From Listeria ilorinensis (GTDB lineage: Bacteria; Bacillota; Bacilli; Lactobacillales; Listeriaceae), in the NCBI RefSeq assembly GCF_913566895.1, contig NZ_CAJYCN010000001.1, positions 186,001 to 250,000 of the forward strand: DNA of 64,000 bases, in the 5' to 3' direction. Made by a program: the position numbers and the translations under genes. Shown here in pieces: positions 52,230 through 61,990 of this stretch (positions within the stretch are counted from its first letter, which is position 1; every line of letters starts with the position of its first letter). The notes under the pieces were generated by a model. It was not told the origin of the DNA, ran no database searches, and saw nothing but the letters and a program-made list of their open reading frames with translations.

Positions 52230-53081
52230 TTATTCATCATCAAATTTCACATTTAAGATTTCTAATATCCTGCCTAAATCATCATCCGACAAAAATTCGA
52301 TTTCAATACGACCTTTCTTGTCTCGGCGTTTAATATTGACCGCTGTACCGAATTTGTTACGTAATTGTGATTCACTTTCGCGAATATACACAGGTACTTT
52401 TTTAGGCTTGATTGTTTCACGTGAAACATTCTCATTTGCATGCGTCACGATTTTTTCGAGTTGCCGCACTGTCAATCCTTCTGCTACTGTCTTTTTAGCG
52501 AGCGGAACAATGTTTTTCTTTAATTTAAGACCTAATAGTGCCCGACCATGTCCCATTGATAGCGAACCGTCACGCAGCATAACTTGGACCTCTTCAGGCA
52601 AAGTCAGCAGTCGGACGAAATTAGCAATATAGGGACGGCTCTTACCGACACGTTCAGCTAATTTTGCTTGAGTCAGATTGAGGTTTTTCATAAGAAATTC
52701 ATAGGACTCTGCTTCTTCAAGCGGCGACAGATCTTCCCGTTGCAAGTTTTCAATCACGGACAGCTCCATCATTTCCTGATCGTCAAGTTCACGAACAACT
52801 GCTGGGATCTCTGTTAATTTCGCTTCTTTGGCTGCGCGGAAACGTCGCTCCCCTACTACGATTTCATAACCATCATCTTTCTTGCGTAAAATGATTGGCT
52901 GTAATACACCATGGACTTTGATGGAATCACGCAGTTCGCGGATCCCTGCTTTATCAAAGATTTTCCTTGGCTGATACGGATTAGGCTTGATCTCCTTAAG
53001 CGGGACATTTGTTACTGTCTCTTCATTTGTATCAACTGTTCCAAAAAGCGCATTGATGCCTTTTCCAAGTCCCTTAGCCAT
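52230..53081 (-). CDS. parB: chromosome-partitioning protein ParB (Spo0J)
   Basis: A 283-aa ParB CTPase clamp. The N-terminal [14 protein letters not shown] peptide (Soj interaction) is followed by the CTP-binding motif VGERRFRAA (about 76-84), the [13 protein letters not shown] motif and an HTH (about 135-160, [23 protein letters not shown]). The C-terminus is a dimer domain. It binds parS and loads SMC at the origin region. Its own coding sequence contains a perfect parS at 52413-52428. It overlaps soj by 8 bp. Confidence 0.96.
   Translation of the reverse strand: MAKGLGKGINALFGTVDTNEETVTNVPLKEIKPNPYQPRKIFDKAGIRELRDSIKVHGVLQPIILRKKDDGYEIVVGERRFRAAKEAKLTEIPAVVRELDDQEMMELSVIENLQREDLSPLEEAESYEFLMKNLNLTQAKLAERVGKSRPYIANFVRLLTLPEEVQVMLRDGSLSMGHGRALLGLKLKKNIVPLAKKTVAEGLTVRQLEKIVTHANENVSRETIKPKKVPVYIRESESQLRNKFGTAVNIKRRDKKGRIEIEFLSDDDLGRILEILNVKFDDE
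52413..52428. promoter_or_regulatory. parS site inside parB
   Basis: Perfect TGTTTCACGTGAAACA within parB, as known for Bacillus spo0J. Origin-proximal ParB loading site. Confidence 0.95.
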
Positions 53082-53835
53082 GTGCGATCACTTCCTTTGC
53101 AAGCTCTAAGTAAACTTCTGCACCCTTGGATTTTGCATCATAAAGCAAAATTGGTTTACCATGACTAGGTGCTTCACTCAAACGAACATTTCGCGGTATA
53201 ATTGTTTCAAAAACCTTATTTTGAAAGTATTTCTTCACTTCTTCAATGACTTGAATACCTAAATTGGTACGGGCATCCAGCATTGTTAGAAGTACACCCT
53301 CGATTTTCAGATCATCATTCAAATGTTTTTGCGCGATTCGAATCGTATTCAAAAGCTGACTTAATCCTTCCAGCGCATAGTATTCACACTGTACGGGGAT
53401 TAGGACAGAATCAGATGCTGTTAAAGCATTCAATGTTAACAGTCCTAACGACGGAGGACAGTCGATAATAATATAATCATATTCATCTTTCAATGTATCA
53501 AGCGCTTTTTTCAAACGTAGCTCCCGAGAAATAGCCGGAACTAATTCTACTTCCGCTCCTGCGAGTTGAATCGTTGCAGGGATGACATCAAGATTATCCA
53601 AATCCGTTGGTTGGCGCACATCCTTTAATGGAACATCGTCAACTAGTACATCATAAACACAATGTTCGATTTCTCCCTTATTAATACCTACTCCACTTGA
53701 TGCGTTTCCCTGTGGATCAATATCAACAAGCAGCACTTTTTTGCCCAGAAAAGCTAGGCTAGCGCTCAAGTTTACTGATGAAGTGGTCTTTCCAACTCCG
53801 CCTTTTTGGTTTGCAAGTGCAATCACTTTGCTCAA
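53074..53835 (-). CDS. soj: chromosome-partitioning ATPase ParA (Soj)
   Basis: A 253-aa ParA ATPase with the deviant Walker A KGGVGKTT (residues 11-18), Walker B IIIDCPPS and the C-terminal Arg/Lys surface for DNA binding. Works with ParB on segregation and regulates DnaA. A 32-bp palindrome with parS lies 117 bp upstream. Confidence 0.96.
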   Translation of the reverse strand: MSKVIALANQKGGVGKTTSSVNLSASLAFLGKKVLLVDIDPQGNASSGVGINKGEIEHCVYDVLVDDVPLKDVRQPTDLDNLDVIPATIQLAGAEVELVPAISRELRLKKALDTLKDEYDYIIIDCPPSLGLLTLNALTASDSVLIPVQCEYYALEGLSQLLNTIRIAQKHLNDDLKIEGVLLTMLDARTNLGIQVIEEVKKYFQNKVFETIIPRNVRLSEAPSHGKPILLYDAKSKGAEVYLELAKEVIAHG

Positions 53836-53951
53836 TCTTTTTCACCAACCCTTATCTTAGATCCTGAATGAACAGTTCTTTTATTTTCTATTCTACCAAA
53901 ACTTTTTGATTTCGTCCCTAAAAAAGTAAATATTTATGATGGGTTTTATAA

Positions 53952-53983
53952 AAAAGAAATGTTTCACGTGAAACATTTCTTTT
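53952..53983. promoter_or_regulatory. parS within a 32-bp perfect palindrome upstream of soj
   Basis: The 16-bp parS (53960-53975) is extended by matched flanks to a 32-bp perfect palindrome. It may serve as both parS and a hairpin in RNA. It is in the soj upstream region, so ParB could autoregulate the operon. Confidence 0.92.
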
Positions 53984-54011
53984 AGACAGAAAATTCTATC
54001 AATAAAATGCG

Positions 54012-54053
54012 TAAAAACAGCCTCTTTCAAATGAGTGAAAGCGGCTGTTTTTT
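54012..54053 (-). terminator. terminator of the HTH gene upstream of soj
   Basis: Stem AACAGCC-CTTTCA / TGAAAG-GGCTGTT with one mismatch, then T5 on the minus strand, next to the stop codon at 54056. Confidence 0.85.
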
Positions 54054-54055
54054 CT

Positions 54056-54778
54056 TTATTTATTCAAAAAGATATTCCTTAAACCTAGTGTTGAACCTGC
54101 TCTTTGATACATACGAAGCGTTAAGTCAGGATCGCCTGCTTCGATACGAGCAATAATGACTGGTGCCAAATCAGATTTTAATGCTAAATCCATCTGAGAC
54201 CATTTATGCGCCATCCGTTTTTCAAAAATATATTGCCCCAGACTAGCAGAAAAGCTATCCAAATAATGCACGATACCCTCATTTTCCCATGCCAGCGCTT
54301 TTAATGACTCGAAGCTGTGTTCATCATCGGCCACTTGAAGTGAAGAGTCAATCTGGCGTAAAAAGACGCGCTTAGCTTCCTCACGATAGGTCCCCATTTT
54401 ATCCGTAAATGGATTTTTATCTTTGAAATAGCCTTTTACAAAGCAATAATAGGTTTCTGTTTTTGAAAATGCTGTAAAGAAAATCAACCGACAATTTTTA
54501 TCTTTAAAATGAATCTTCATTTCGTGGATTGGACGGTCAGCGGATGCTTCGATTCGCACAGTTTCAAGGGAATACGCCTGACTCTTGCCGATCAACAGAT
54601 GAATATCCGGCATGATCTGTTTACCCGTACTTAATTTTCGTGTTTCTGCTTTCTCGAGCTGAAAGAGTCCTTGCATCAGCATCGTCGCCATAAGTGGTTC
54701 ATTAATGATCAAATCATGAATGAAATCATAAGCTTGCAACGTATCCTTCTCATCTTTCACAAAAATAATTTTAGCCAT
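54056..54778 (-). CDS. HTH (XRE-type) protein of unknown function
   Basis: About 240 aa. The first 180 residues are a mixed alpha/beta domain of no family I recognise (FIHDLIINEPLMATMLMQGLF; YYCFVKGYFKDKN). The C-terminal about 60 residues are a helix-turn-helix of the XRE kind (KWSQMDLALKSDLAPVIIARIE). The start is uncertain: a GTG 18 bp upstream abuts an AGGAG too closely, and the ATG used has a long gap to it. It is between soj and noc in the segregation block. Confidence 0.65.
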   Translation of the reverse strand: MAKIIFVKDEKDTLQAYDFIHDLIINEPLMATMLMQGLFQLEKAETRKLSTGKQIMPDIHLLIGKSQAYSLETVRIEASADRPIHEMKIHFKDKNCRLIFFTAFSKTETYYCFVKGYFKDKNPFTDKMGTYREEAKRVFLRQIDSSLQVADDEHSFESLKALAWENEGIVHYLDSFSASLGQYIFEKRMAHKWSQMDLALKSDLAPVIIARIEAGDPDLTLRMYQRAGSTLGLRNIFLNK

Positions 54779-54944
54779 AACTTTCGCGGATAGCACTCCT
54801 AAACGCCCCCGCTACCTCCTTCGCTTATGTTTACCTCTTTATTTTACTTTTTTTACTGTCAAATTGCACCTTGTAACTAGCAAAATCTGCAATTTCACTT
54901 TTAATATACCCTTAAATGCCTCATTCAACCAGCTTTCAGGCAGA

Positions 54945-54983
54945 GAAAAACACTGAACCATAGATTTATTTCGATTCAGTGTT
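54945..54983 (-). terminator. terminator of the small membrane protein gene
   Basis: Stem AACACTGAA/TTCAGTGTT with T5 on the minus strand. The stop codon of the gene falls inside the loop. Confidence 0.85.
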
Positions 54984-55286
54984 GTGTTCCGCATCAAACT
55001 GCTTGGCTTTTTTATACCAGCTTTTAATTGTACGAAAGGCATAAATCATATAAAAAGCAGTAATCAGATAGGCTATATACCCCATTGCCATGTTGAGAAT
55101 TCCCATTAAACTACCGGATTCCTGCGCTACCTGAGCACTTGTTAGTATCGGATACATGAAAAAGTAAACAAAAAGTGATGGTTCAAGCTGCATGATCCCA
55201 CCTGTGATGGCTGATACGAATAACGGTAAAACCAATAGAGAACATAAAATGCCCAAAATCTGCCATAGTATTTTTAAAAATTTCAT
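54966..55286 (-). CDS. 106-aa membrane protein of unknown function
   Basis: A small protein with three hydrophobic helices (about 7-30, 36-52, 62-88) and a charged, Lys/Glu-rich C-terminal tail (WYKKAKQFDAEHNTESK). No family recognised. It lies 13 bp after noc and may be in the same transcription unit. Confidence 0.7.
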   Translation of the reverse strand: MKFLKILWQILGILCSLLVLPLFVSAITGGIMQLEPSLFVYFFMYPILTSAQVAQESGSLMGILNMAMGYIAYLITAFYMIYAFRTIKSWYKKAKQFDAEHNTESK

Positions 55287-55299
55287 CTAGTTGACCCCT

Positions 55300-56160
55300 C
55301 TATTTCTTTTTTGGAATCTGGATAGTGATCTTGAAGTAGTCTTCCTCTTCTTCTTCCTGTACGTTTAAATCCATGCCGCTGTCCTTGATCATCGAGACGG
55401 ATTGTTTGATGGTGTTGACTGCAATCCGAACATCCTTACTGATCGCAATTTTTCTTGGCTTTTTCGGTTTTTCCGGGATTTCTTTCCCTGTTTCAGCTGT
55501 TAAAATTTCACGGATGTACTCTTCAGTCTGCTTCACATTCCAATGATTATCTACCACTTTCTTCAAAACGGACAGCTGCTCTTTCTCTGTCTCAAGTGCC
55601 AAAAGCGAACGCGCGTGACGTTCGGAAATCGTTTTTTCAAGGACTGCTTCCTGAGCTGCTGCCGGAAGTCTGAGCAATCGTAACTTATTGGCAACAGCCG
55701 ATTGACTTTTTCCGACCTGCTTGGCTAAGGCTTCTTGTGTGACATCGCGCATACTAAGCAAGCTTTGATATGCTTTGGCTTCTTCGATTGGTGTCAGCTG
55801 CTCGCGTTGCAGGTTTTCTATCAGAGCAATAGCTGCAGTTTCGTCGTCATCAAAATTCTGGATGATCGCCGGGATCTTTTCCATTTGAAGGTGTACCGCC
55901 GCACGATAACGACGCTCGCCTGCAATGATTTCATAGCCGGATGGTTCGATTTCACGAACAACGATCGGCTGGATCACACCATGGACTTTGATTGTCTCCG
56001 CTAACTCCTCAATTTTTTCCTGATTGAAAATGGAACGCGGTTGGAATTGATTGGGCAAAATTTGGTCGAGCGGCAACTCTTCCACTTGTTGTTTCACATC
56101 TTCGAGATTCAGTTCTGTTGCTTTATTTTTATCTTTCTTTCCAAATAGTGAAAAAGCCAT
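55300..56160 (-). CDS. noc: nucleoid occlusion protein Noc
   Basis: A 286-aa ParB-family protein. The amphipathic N-terminal peptide [11 protein letters not shown] is typical of Noc and binds membrane. A ParB domain has CTP-binding [10 protein letters not shown] (about 77-86) and [13 protein letters not shown]. The [27 protein letters not shown] (about 135-158) differs from ParB at the residues that switch recognition to the Noc site. It keeps division away from the nucleoid. Two near-consensus Noc sites are in this window. It is 119 bp downstream of rsmG. Confidence 0.95.
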   Translation of the reverse strand: MAFSLFGKKDKNKATELNLEDVKQQVEELPLDQILPNQFQPRSIFNQEKIEELAETIKVHGVIQPIVVREIEPSGYEIIAGERRYRAAVHLQMEKIPAIIQNFDDDETAAIALIENLQREQLTPIEEAKAYQSLLSMRDVTQEALAKQVGKSQSAVANKLRLLRLPAAAQEAVLEKTISERHARSLLALETEKEQLSVLKKVVDNHWNVKQTEEYIREILTAETGKEIPEKPKKPRKIAISKDVRIAVNTIKQSVSMIKDSGMDLNVQEEEEEDYFKITIQIPKKK

Positions 56161-56279
56161 GAAGGTCCTCCCTCTCCAGAGTTCTTACGTTCGCGGTACA
56201 TCTTCTGCATTCTGGATGGGCAGAAGCCTGCAATTTGCGATACTACCTCTTATTTTAGCAGAATTTACCCAGAAAAACA

Positions 56280-56996
56280 TTATTCAATTGGTTGTTTGTT
56301 AGGTGTGCCTGCTTTACGCGGATATTTATTCGGCGTTTCTTTTGTTTTACGAATCGTATAAATATAGCGATCGCTTCCTTCAAGCGGCAGTTGGAAGGCA
56401 AACTTTTCTTCTAATTTTCCACCTAAAAGTGTGATTGCTTTTTGTGCAACTTGCAGTTCTTCCTCTGCTTGCGCTGCTTTCATAACTAGGAAAATCCCAT
56501 TCTTTTTAACAAGGGGCATGCACAATTCTGACAACACACTCATCCTAGCCACTGCACGGGCTGTGACAAGATCGAAGCTTGATCGGTGCTGCTTATTTTG
56601 ACCAAAGTTTTCGGCACGATCGTGGTAAAAGATTGTTTGTTCAAGACCTAATTTTTCTGCCAGCGTATGCAGAAAAGTAATACGTTTATTAAGCGAATCA
56701 ACAATACTGATTTTTAAATGTGGAAAACAAATTTTTAATGGAATGCTAGGAAAACCTGCACCCGAACCTACATCACAGATCGATTCAACCTTGCTAAAAT
56801 CCATGAAAAAGGCCGCACTGACAGAGTCGTAGAAATGCTTCAGATAGACTTCCTGTTTTTCTGTAATAGCTGTTAAATTCATTTTTTGATTCCATTCCAC
56901 AAGCAGCTGATAATATTGATCGAACTGAGTCATTTGTTTATCATTCAGTTCAATCCCTTTTTCTGTTAGAGCTTGTTTGAATTGTTCCGGATTCAT
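56280..56996 (-). CDS. rsmG: 16S rRNA (guanine527-N7)-methyltransferase
   Basis: A 238-aa SAM-dependent methyltransferase (GidB). Motif [14 protein letters not shown] (about 75-87) and the [14 protein letters not shown] motif are visible. It methylates G527 of 16S rRNA; loss gives streptomycin resistance in other bacteria. It follows mnmG in the standard order. Confidence 0.96.
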   Translation of the reverse strand: MNPEQFKQALTEKGIELNDKQMTQFDQYYQLLVEWNQKMNLTAITEKQEVYLKHFYDSVSAAFFMDFSKVESICDVGSGAGFPSIPLKICFPHLKISIVDSLNKRITFLHTLAEKLGLEQTIFYHDRAENFGQNKQHRSSFDLVTARAVARMSVLSELCMPLVKKNGIFLVMKAAQAEEELQVAQKAITLLGGKLEEKFAFQLPLEGSDRYIYTIRKTKETPNKYPRKAGTPNKQPIE

Positions 56997-57023
56997 TGGT
57001 TTTCCTCGCTTTCATATGTAGAC

Positions 57024-57066
57024 AGAAAAGTAAAGCTGGCTCTATATAACCCTCTTTACTTTTCTA
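57024..57066 (-). terminator. mnmG 3' hairpin
   Basis: AGAAAAGTAAAG pairs with its complement CTTTACTTTTCT over a 16-nt loop directly after the mnmG stop codon. The U-tract is weak, so read-through into rsmG is likely. Confidence 0.55.
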
Positions 57067-57068
57067 TT

Positions 57069-58967
57069 TTAATGGTTCATACTGGTTGTTTTTGCAATCT
57101 TCCCCTGTTCGATATACACGAGTAAGATCGAAATGTCGGCCGGGTTGACTCCGCTGATTCGGCTAGCTTGGGCAATGGATAGTGGCTGAATCTTTTTCAA
57201 TTTTTCAACAGCCTCTGTTGCCAGACCAAAAATCGCATCATAATCGATGTTGTCTGGAATTTTTTTATCTTCCATCCGCTTCATTTTTTCCACTTGTTGA
57301 TAGGATTTTTCGATATATCCTTCATATTTGATTTGAATTTCGACTTGTTCCGATACATCCTGACTGACGGATGTTTCACGTGGAACAATTTCACAGATTT
57401 TTTCATACGTCATTTCCGGACGACGGAGAAAATCAGCAGCCAGAACGCCATCTTTCAGTTCTGCTGAGCCTAAATCACGCAGCATTTGCTGAACAGCTGG
57501 TGTTGGTTTGATCCGCGTCGTTTCCAGACGATGCTTTTCTTCTGCCACCTGCTCCTTCTTCTTCACAAAACGCGCATAACGCTCATCACTGATCAGACCG
57601 ATTTCATGGCCAATTTCCGTCAAACGCAAGTCTGCATTGTCGTGGCGCAGCAGCAGTCGGTACTCTGCACGTGAGGTCAATAAGCGATAAGGCTCCTCAG
57701 TTCCTTTTGTGACTAGGTCGTCAATCAGAACGCCGATATAAGCCTGATCGCGGCCCAAAATAACTGGTTCTTTGCCTTGAACTTTCCGACAGGCATTGAT
57801 GCCGGCCATGAGTCCCTGCCCTGCGGCTTCCTCATAACCGCTCGTCCCGTTGATTTGTCCGGCAGTAAATAGCCCGGCAATTCGTTTCGTTTCGAGTGAT
57901 GGCCAAAGCTGATCCGGCATGACGGCATCATATTCGATCGCATAACCGACTCGCATCATTTCGACATTGGCCAGCCCTGGAAGTGTCCGCAGCATCGCTT
58001 CTTGAACGTCTTCTGGCAAGCTGGTTGACAATCCTTGAACGTAGACCTCTTCGGTGTTACGGCCTTCCGGTTCAAGAAAAATCTGATGCCGCGGCTTATC
58101 GCTGAAGCGGACAATTTTATCTTCAATTGATGGACAGTAGCGTGCACCTGTCCCCTTTTTTGTCGCAGTGAACATTGGCGAACGATGCAAGTTGCCATTT
58201 ATGAGTTCATGCGTAGCTTCATTAGTATAAGTTAGCCAACATGGTAATTGTGGCAAATCCATTTTTTCCGTTTCATAACTGAACGCCCGCGGATTTTCGT
58301 CTCCCGGCTGCTCTTCCGTCTGGCTATAGTCGATCGAACTTGATTTCACGCGCGGCGGTGTGCCGGTTTTGAAGCGGCGTAGCTCGAAGCCCAGCTCTTC
58401 CAGATGCTCGGAAAGCTTGATCGACGGCTGTTGATTGTTGGGGCCGCTTGAGTAGCGCAGTTCGCCAACAATGATTTCACCGCGTGAAAAGGTACCGGTT
58501 GTCAGGACGACTGCATCTGCGGTATATTGGGCGCCACCGTTTGTAATGACGCCTCGACAGGTGCCGTCTTCAATGACAAGTCGGTCAACAAGACCCTGCC
58601 GCAAAGTGATATTGTCTTCTTTCTCAATCATATGCTTCATTTCGTGTTGATAATCCCACTTATCGGATTGAGCACGGAGCGCACGCACGGCCGGACCTTT
58701 CCCCGTGTTCAGCATCCGCATTTGGACATAGGTTTTGTCTGTATTGCGCCCCATTTCTCCCCCAAGTGCATCAATTTCCCGGACAACAACACCTTTGGCC
58801 GGACCGCCGACAGAGGGGTTACACGGCATAAAGGCTACCATATCTAAATTGATCGTCAGGATAAGCGTCTTGGCACCCATCCGTCCACTGGCAAGACCTG
58901 CTTCAACACCAGCATGGCCCGCACCAACGACGATCACATCATAATGACCTGCTTCATAGACTTGCAT
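57069..58967 (-). CDS. mnmG: tRNA uridine 5-carboxymethylaminomethyl modification enzyme MnmG (GidA)
   Basis: A 632-aa FAD-binding enzyme. The dinucleotide-binding GAGHAG (15-20) and the GGPAKG and GTGTF motifs are present. With MnmE it installs cmnm5 on the wobble uridine of several tRNAs. It is 21 bp downstream of mnmE. GGAG is 13 nt from the ATG, a somewhat long spacing. A one-mismatch parS sequence lies inside it at 57372-57387. Confidence 0.97.
   Translation of the reverse strand: MQVYEAGHYDVIVVGAGHAGVEAGLASGRMGAKTLILTINLDMVAFMPCNPSVGGPAKGVVVREIDALGGEMGRNTDKTYVQMRMLNTGKGPAVRALRAQSDKWDYQHEMKHMIEKEDNITLRQGLVDRLVIEDGTCRGVITNGGAQYTADAVVLTTGTFSRGEIIVGELRYSSGPNNQQPSIKLSEHLEELGFELRRFKTGTPPRVKSSSIDYSQTEEQPGDENPRAFSYETEKMDLPQLPCWLTYTNEATHELINGNLHRSPMFTATKKGTGARYCPSIEDKIVRFSDKPRHQIFLEPEGRNTEEVYVQGLSTSLPEDVQEAMLRTLPGLANVEMMRVGYAIEYDAVMPDQLWPSLETKRIAGLFTAGQINGTSGYEEAAGQGLMAGINACRKVQGKEPVILGRDQAYIGVLIDDLVTKGTEEPYRLLTSRAEYRLLLRHDNADLRLTEIGHEIGLISDERYARFVKKKEQVAEEKHRLETTRIKPTPAVQQMLRDLGSAELKDGVLAADFLRRPEMTYEKICEIVPRETSVSQDVSEQVEIQIKYEGYIEKSYQQVEKMKRMEDKKIPDNIDYDAIFGLATEAVEKLKKIQPLSIAQASRISGVNPADISILLVYIEQGKIAKTTSMNH
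57372..57387. promoter_or_regulatory. parS-like site in mnmG (1 mismatch)
   Basis: TGTTTCACGTGGAACA differs from the perfect site at one position. Such one-off sites can bind ParB. Confidence 0.65.
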
Positions 58968-58988
58968 ATTTTTAAAACATCTCCTTTA

Positions 58989-60362
58989 TTATTTCCCAAG
59001 GCAGAATTGATTGAAAAGCTGATCAAGTAGTTCGTCTTGTACCGAATCCCCGGTAATTTCACCCAGTAGATCCCATGCGCGCGTCATATCGATCTGCACG
59101 ATGTCGACCGGCATTCCCATATCGACACCACTGATCACTGCATCTAACGCCTCCAAAGCCTGTTGAAGCAGCGCGATATGCCGGACATTTGATACATAGG
59201 TTGCATCGCCGGCATCAATTTCCCCCTCAAAGAACATCTTTTTAATGGCCTCCTCAAGCTGTACCGCGCCTTGTTCCTCCACCATCGATGTTAGAACGAC
59301 CGGATGATCTCCTGCCAATCTATAAACTTCTTCTAACTCAATTTTTCTTTCCAGATCGGTTTTATTCAATACGACGACGAACTGTTGACCCCTCGTGGCT
59401 TCAAAAAGCGCTCGATCTTCTTTGGTGAGCGGCTCATGCTGATTTAGTACCAGCAAAATAAAATCCGCTTCTGACAACGCCTTACGCGACCGTTCAACAC
59501 CAATTTTCTCTACGATATCTTCTGTTTCACGAATACCAGCTGTATCGATCAGCCGCAAGGGAACTCCCCGCACATTGACATATTCCTCAATAATGTCACG
59601 CGTGGTTCCCGCAATATCCGTCACGATCGCTTTATCTTCCTGAATCAGCTGATTGAGCAGCGAAGATTTACCAACATTGGGGCGCCCGATAATGGCTGTA
59701 GCCAGACCTTCACGCAGGATTTTCCCTTGTTGAGCTGTTTGTAGTAACTGTTCGACTGATATTTTCACAAGACGCGTTTTCTCAAGCAACATTTGTTGGG
59801 TCATTTCTTCCACATCATCATATTCTGGATAGTCGATATTGACCTCCACTTGGGCAAGCGCATCAAGAATCTCCTGTCTTAAATTCCGAATCAGTCGTGA
59901 AAGATTGCCATCCATTTGTCGAAGCGCCACACCCATCGCCCGATCTGTCTTGGCACGAATCAGATCCATCACTGCCTCAGCTTGTGAAAGGTCAATTCGT
60001 CCGTTTAGGAAAGCCCGTTTGGTAAATTCGCCCGGTTCTGCCAGTCTAGCCCCCATTTTCAGAAGCAGCTGGAGTACTCGATTGACCGAAACGATCCCGC
60101 CGTGGCAATTGATCTCCACAACATCCTCCCGGGTAAAGGTTCGCGGCGCCCGCATGACGGAAACCATGACTTCCTCAATCACTTCATTATTTTCTTTGAT
60201 ATGTCCATAGTGAATGGTATGACTTTCGGCCTCATCCAGCCGTTTTTTGGCATAAAAAATACGATCCGCTATTTGAATCGCCTCATCACCGCTTAATCGA
60301 ATGATAGCAATGGCTCCTTCGCCAGGCGGTGTTGAGATAGCCGCGATAGTATCAAAATCCAT
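58989..60362 (-). CDS. mnmE: tRNA modification GTPase MnmE (TrmE)
   Basis: A 457-aa protein: N-terminal folate-binding domain, G domain with G1 [11 protein letters not shown] (about 230) and [10 protein letters not shown], and the C-terminal CLGK motif with its essential Cys. It works as the GTPase partner of MnmG. The reading frame is open 46 codons further upstream, but the conserved start [18 protein letters not shown] and an AAAGGTGG SD at 8 nt fix this ATG. Confidence 0.97.
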   Translation of the reverse strand: MDFDTIAAISTPPGEGAIAIIRLSGDEAIQIADRIFYAKKRLDEAESHTIHYGHIKENNEVIEEVMVSVMRAPRTFTREDVVEINCHGGIVSVNRVLQLLLKMGARLAEPGEFTKRAFLNGRIDLSQAEAVMDLIRAKTDRAMGVALRQMDGNLSRLIRNLRQEILDALAQVEVNIDYPEYDDVEEMTQQMLLEKTRLVKISVEQLLQTAQQGKILREGLATAIIGRPNVGKSSLLNQLIQEDKAIVTDIAGTTRDIIEEYVNVRGVPLRLIDTAGIRETEDIVEKIGVERSRKALSEADFILLVLNQHEPLTKEDRALFEATRGQQFVVVLNKTDLERKIELEEVYRLAGDHPVVLTSMVEEQGAVQLEEAIKKMFFEGEIDAGDATYVSNVRHIALLQQALEALDAVISGVDMGMPVDIVQIDMTRAWDLLGEITGDSVQDELLDQLFNQFCLGK

Positions 60363-60513
60363 TCTAAAAACCACCTTTCCTCTAAAGCGCTCAGAAAATC
60401 TGAACTTCTCTAAAATGGCGTGCGAATAAAAATTGGCACAACAAAACGCTATCTGCAACAGTTCGCTCTGCTTTGACCAAAGCAATCTAATTGTCAGCAT
60501 TTATATAGATAAA

Positions 60514-60621
60514 TTACCCACATATCCACAGGTAATCTATACGTTTAAAAAATTTACCCTTCTATTTTAACTTATTCACATGTGGATAACAATATTTTTG
60601 CCGGTTTTTTTGTTATCCACA
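60514..60621. promoter_or_regulatory. cluster of DnaA-box-like sequences upstream of mnmE
   Basis: TTATTCACA (60572-60580), TTATCCACA on minus (60581-60589) and plus (60613-60621) match the DnaA box TTATNCACA exactly. TTACCCACA (60514-60522) and ATATCCACA (60522-60530) differ at one position. Five sites within 108 bp of intergenic DNA suggest DnaA binding. Confidence 0.7.
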
Positions 60622-60633
60622 TGTGACCCTTCT

Positions 60634-60663
60634 AAAAATGGCCCCCTGTTTTTCAGGCGGCCT
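60634..60663 (-). terminator. terminator of the DUF1015 gene
   Basis: Stem GGCC-CCTG/CAGG-GGCC with one mismatch and ATTTTTAG on the minus side, 7 bp after the stop codon. Confidence 0.8.
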
Positions 60664-60669
60664 CTTGCT

Positions 60670-61911
60670 CTATTTACTTTCTAGTTCATGGACGAATAAG
60701 CCGCTCAGCAGTTTAGGTTCGAACCAAGTCGATTTCGGTGGCATCGTTTCTCCTGCATCAGCTACCCGCAGCAAGTCTTCCATCGTAGTTGGATACATCG
60801 CAAAGGCAACGGTATGACTGCCGTTATCCACAAGCCTTTCCAACTCGCCCAGCCCCCGAATTCCACCAACAAAGTCAATCCGGTGATCGCGACGAATATC
60901 CTCAATGCCAAATAACGGTGTCAAAACCTGATCCTGCAAAACGGATACATCCAACTGGCCAATTACATCATTTGGAATCACATCCGGCTTCGCCTCCAGC
61001 TTATACCATTCTTTTTCAAAATAAAGCCCGATCTGTTTAGGCGCTTCCGGTTTGAATGCCCCTTTACCAACAGACGTAATATCAAAGGCGTCTTGCAAAC
61101 ATTCTATAAAATTGGCTGGTAATGGAATATTCACAACACGGTTATAATCAAGGATCGCAAGCTGTTCTTTTGGAAACAACACCGAAAGAAAATAATTGAA
61201 TTCCGCTTCCGAATCAGCGTCTGGATACTGCTCACGACGTTTAAAACCAACCTTCACAGCTGATTCTGTTCGGTGATGTCCATCCGCAATATAAAGCGCT
61301 GGCACTGACTCAAAATTGGCTTCGATCGCTTCATTCACTTCTCTGTCTGTGATTGCCCAGACCCGATGCGCAACCTCGTGAAAACTTTCAAATACATAAA
61401 TCGGTTCATGCTCTGCTTTCCAGCTTTCAATCAGTTCATTCACACTGCCTTTCCCACGGTAGGTAAGAAAAATGGGACTTGTATTCGCATCACAGGTATC
61501 CACATGCCGAATCCGGTCTAGTTCTTTCTCTTCTCGTGTAAATTCATGTTTCTTGATCGTTCCAGCCGCATAATCATCAATCGACGTCACAGCAACCAGT
61601 CCAGTCTGAGCTCTTCCATTCATTGTCAACTGATAAATATAGAAACCCGCTGTTTCATCTTTTTGCAGCCAGCCTTTTTGAAGAAAGGCTTGTAAGTTCG
61701 CAGCTGCCTTCTGATATACTTCATCTGCATATGGTGAAATCGCTGGATCAAGATCAATTTCCGCCTTGTCGATATGTAAAAAAGAATAAGGATTTTGATC
61801 GCCTAACTCCCGCGCCTCTTCACTATTCAAGACATCATAGGGTAAAGATGCTATTTTCGCTGCTTGTTTTTCGTTTGGTCTCACGGCTTTAAACGGTCTT
61901 ACTTTTACCAC
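60670..61911 (-). CDS. DUF1015 family protein
   Basis: A 413-aa protein with the DUF1015 pattern: KVRPFKAVRPN at the start, ASLPYDVLNSEEAREL, NPYSFLHIDKAEIDL, and a central IADGHHRTESAVK (residues about 212-224). The histidine-rich loop suggests a metal site. It lies downstream of the serCA genes on the same strand, as in other Firmicutes, and may act in serine-related metabolism; function unproven. Confidence 0.9.
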   Translation of the reverse strand: MVKVRPFKAVRPNEKQAAKIASLPYDVLNSEEARELGDQNPYSFLHIDKAEIDLDPAISPYADEVYQKAAANLQAFLQKGWLQKDETAGFYIYQLTMNGRAQTGLVAVTSIDDYAAGTIKKHEFTREEKELDRIRHVDTCDANTSPIFLTYRGKGSVNELIESWKAEHEPIYVFESFHEVAHRVWAITDREVNEAIEANFESVPALYIADGHHRTESAVKVGFKRREQYPDADSEAEFNYFLSVLFPKEQLAILDYNRVVNIPLPANFIECLQDAFDITSVGKGAFKPEAPKQIGLYFEKEWYKLEAKPDVIPNDVIGQLDVSVLQDQVLTPLFGIEDIRRDHRIDFVGGIRGLGELERLVDNGSHTVAFAMYPTTMEDLLRVADAGETMPPKSTWFEPKLLSGLFVHELESK

Positions 61912-61926
61912 ACTTATTCCTCCTTT

Positions 61927-61967
61927 TAAATAAAAGGGTCTTAAGCTAATATCTTCTTAAGACCCTG
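61927..61967 (-). terminator. terminator between serA and DUF1015 genes
   Basis: Stem AGGGTCTTAAG/CTTAAGACCCT (11 bp) with TTTTATTT on the minus side. It separates serCA from the DUF1015 gene, though read-through may link them. Confidence 0.85.
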
Positions 61968-61974
61968 ATTGATT

Positions 61975-61988
61975 ATTTCCCGGGTAAT
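61975..61988. promoter_or_regulatory. candidate Noc-binding site at the serA 3' end
   Basis: ATTTCCCGGGTAAT matches the Noc consensus ATTTCCCGGGAAAT at 13 of 14 positions. It lies 3 bp beyond the serA stop. Confidence 0.55.
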
Positions 61989-61990
61989 AA

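Noticed and set aside
60121-60136. CCCGGG sequence inside mnmE as a Noc site
   Set aside because: Flanks mismatch the consensus at five positions in total.
60363-60500. 46-codon upstream extension of mnmE
   Set aside because: The conserved MnmE N-terminus begins at 60362 with an SD; the extension has no family similarity.
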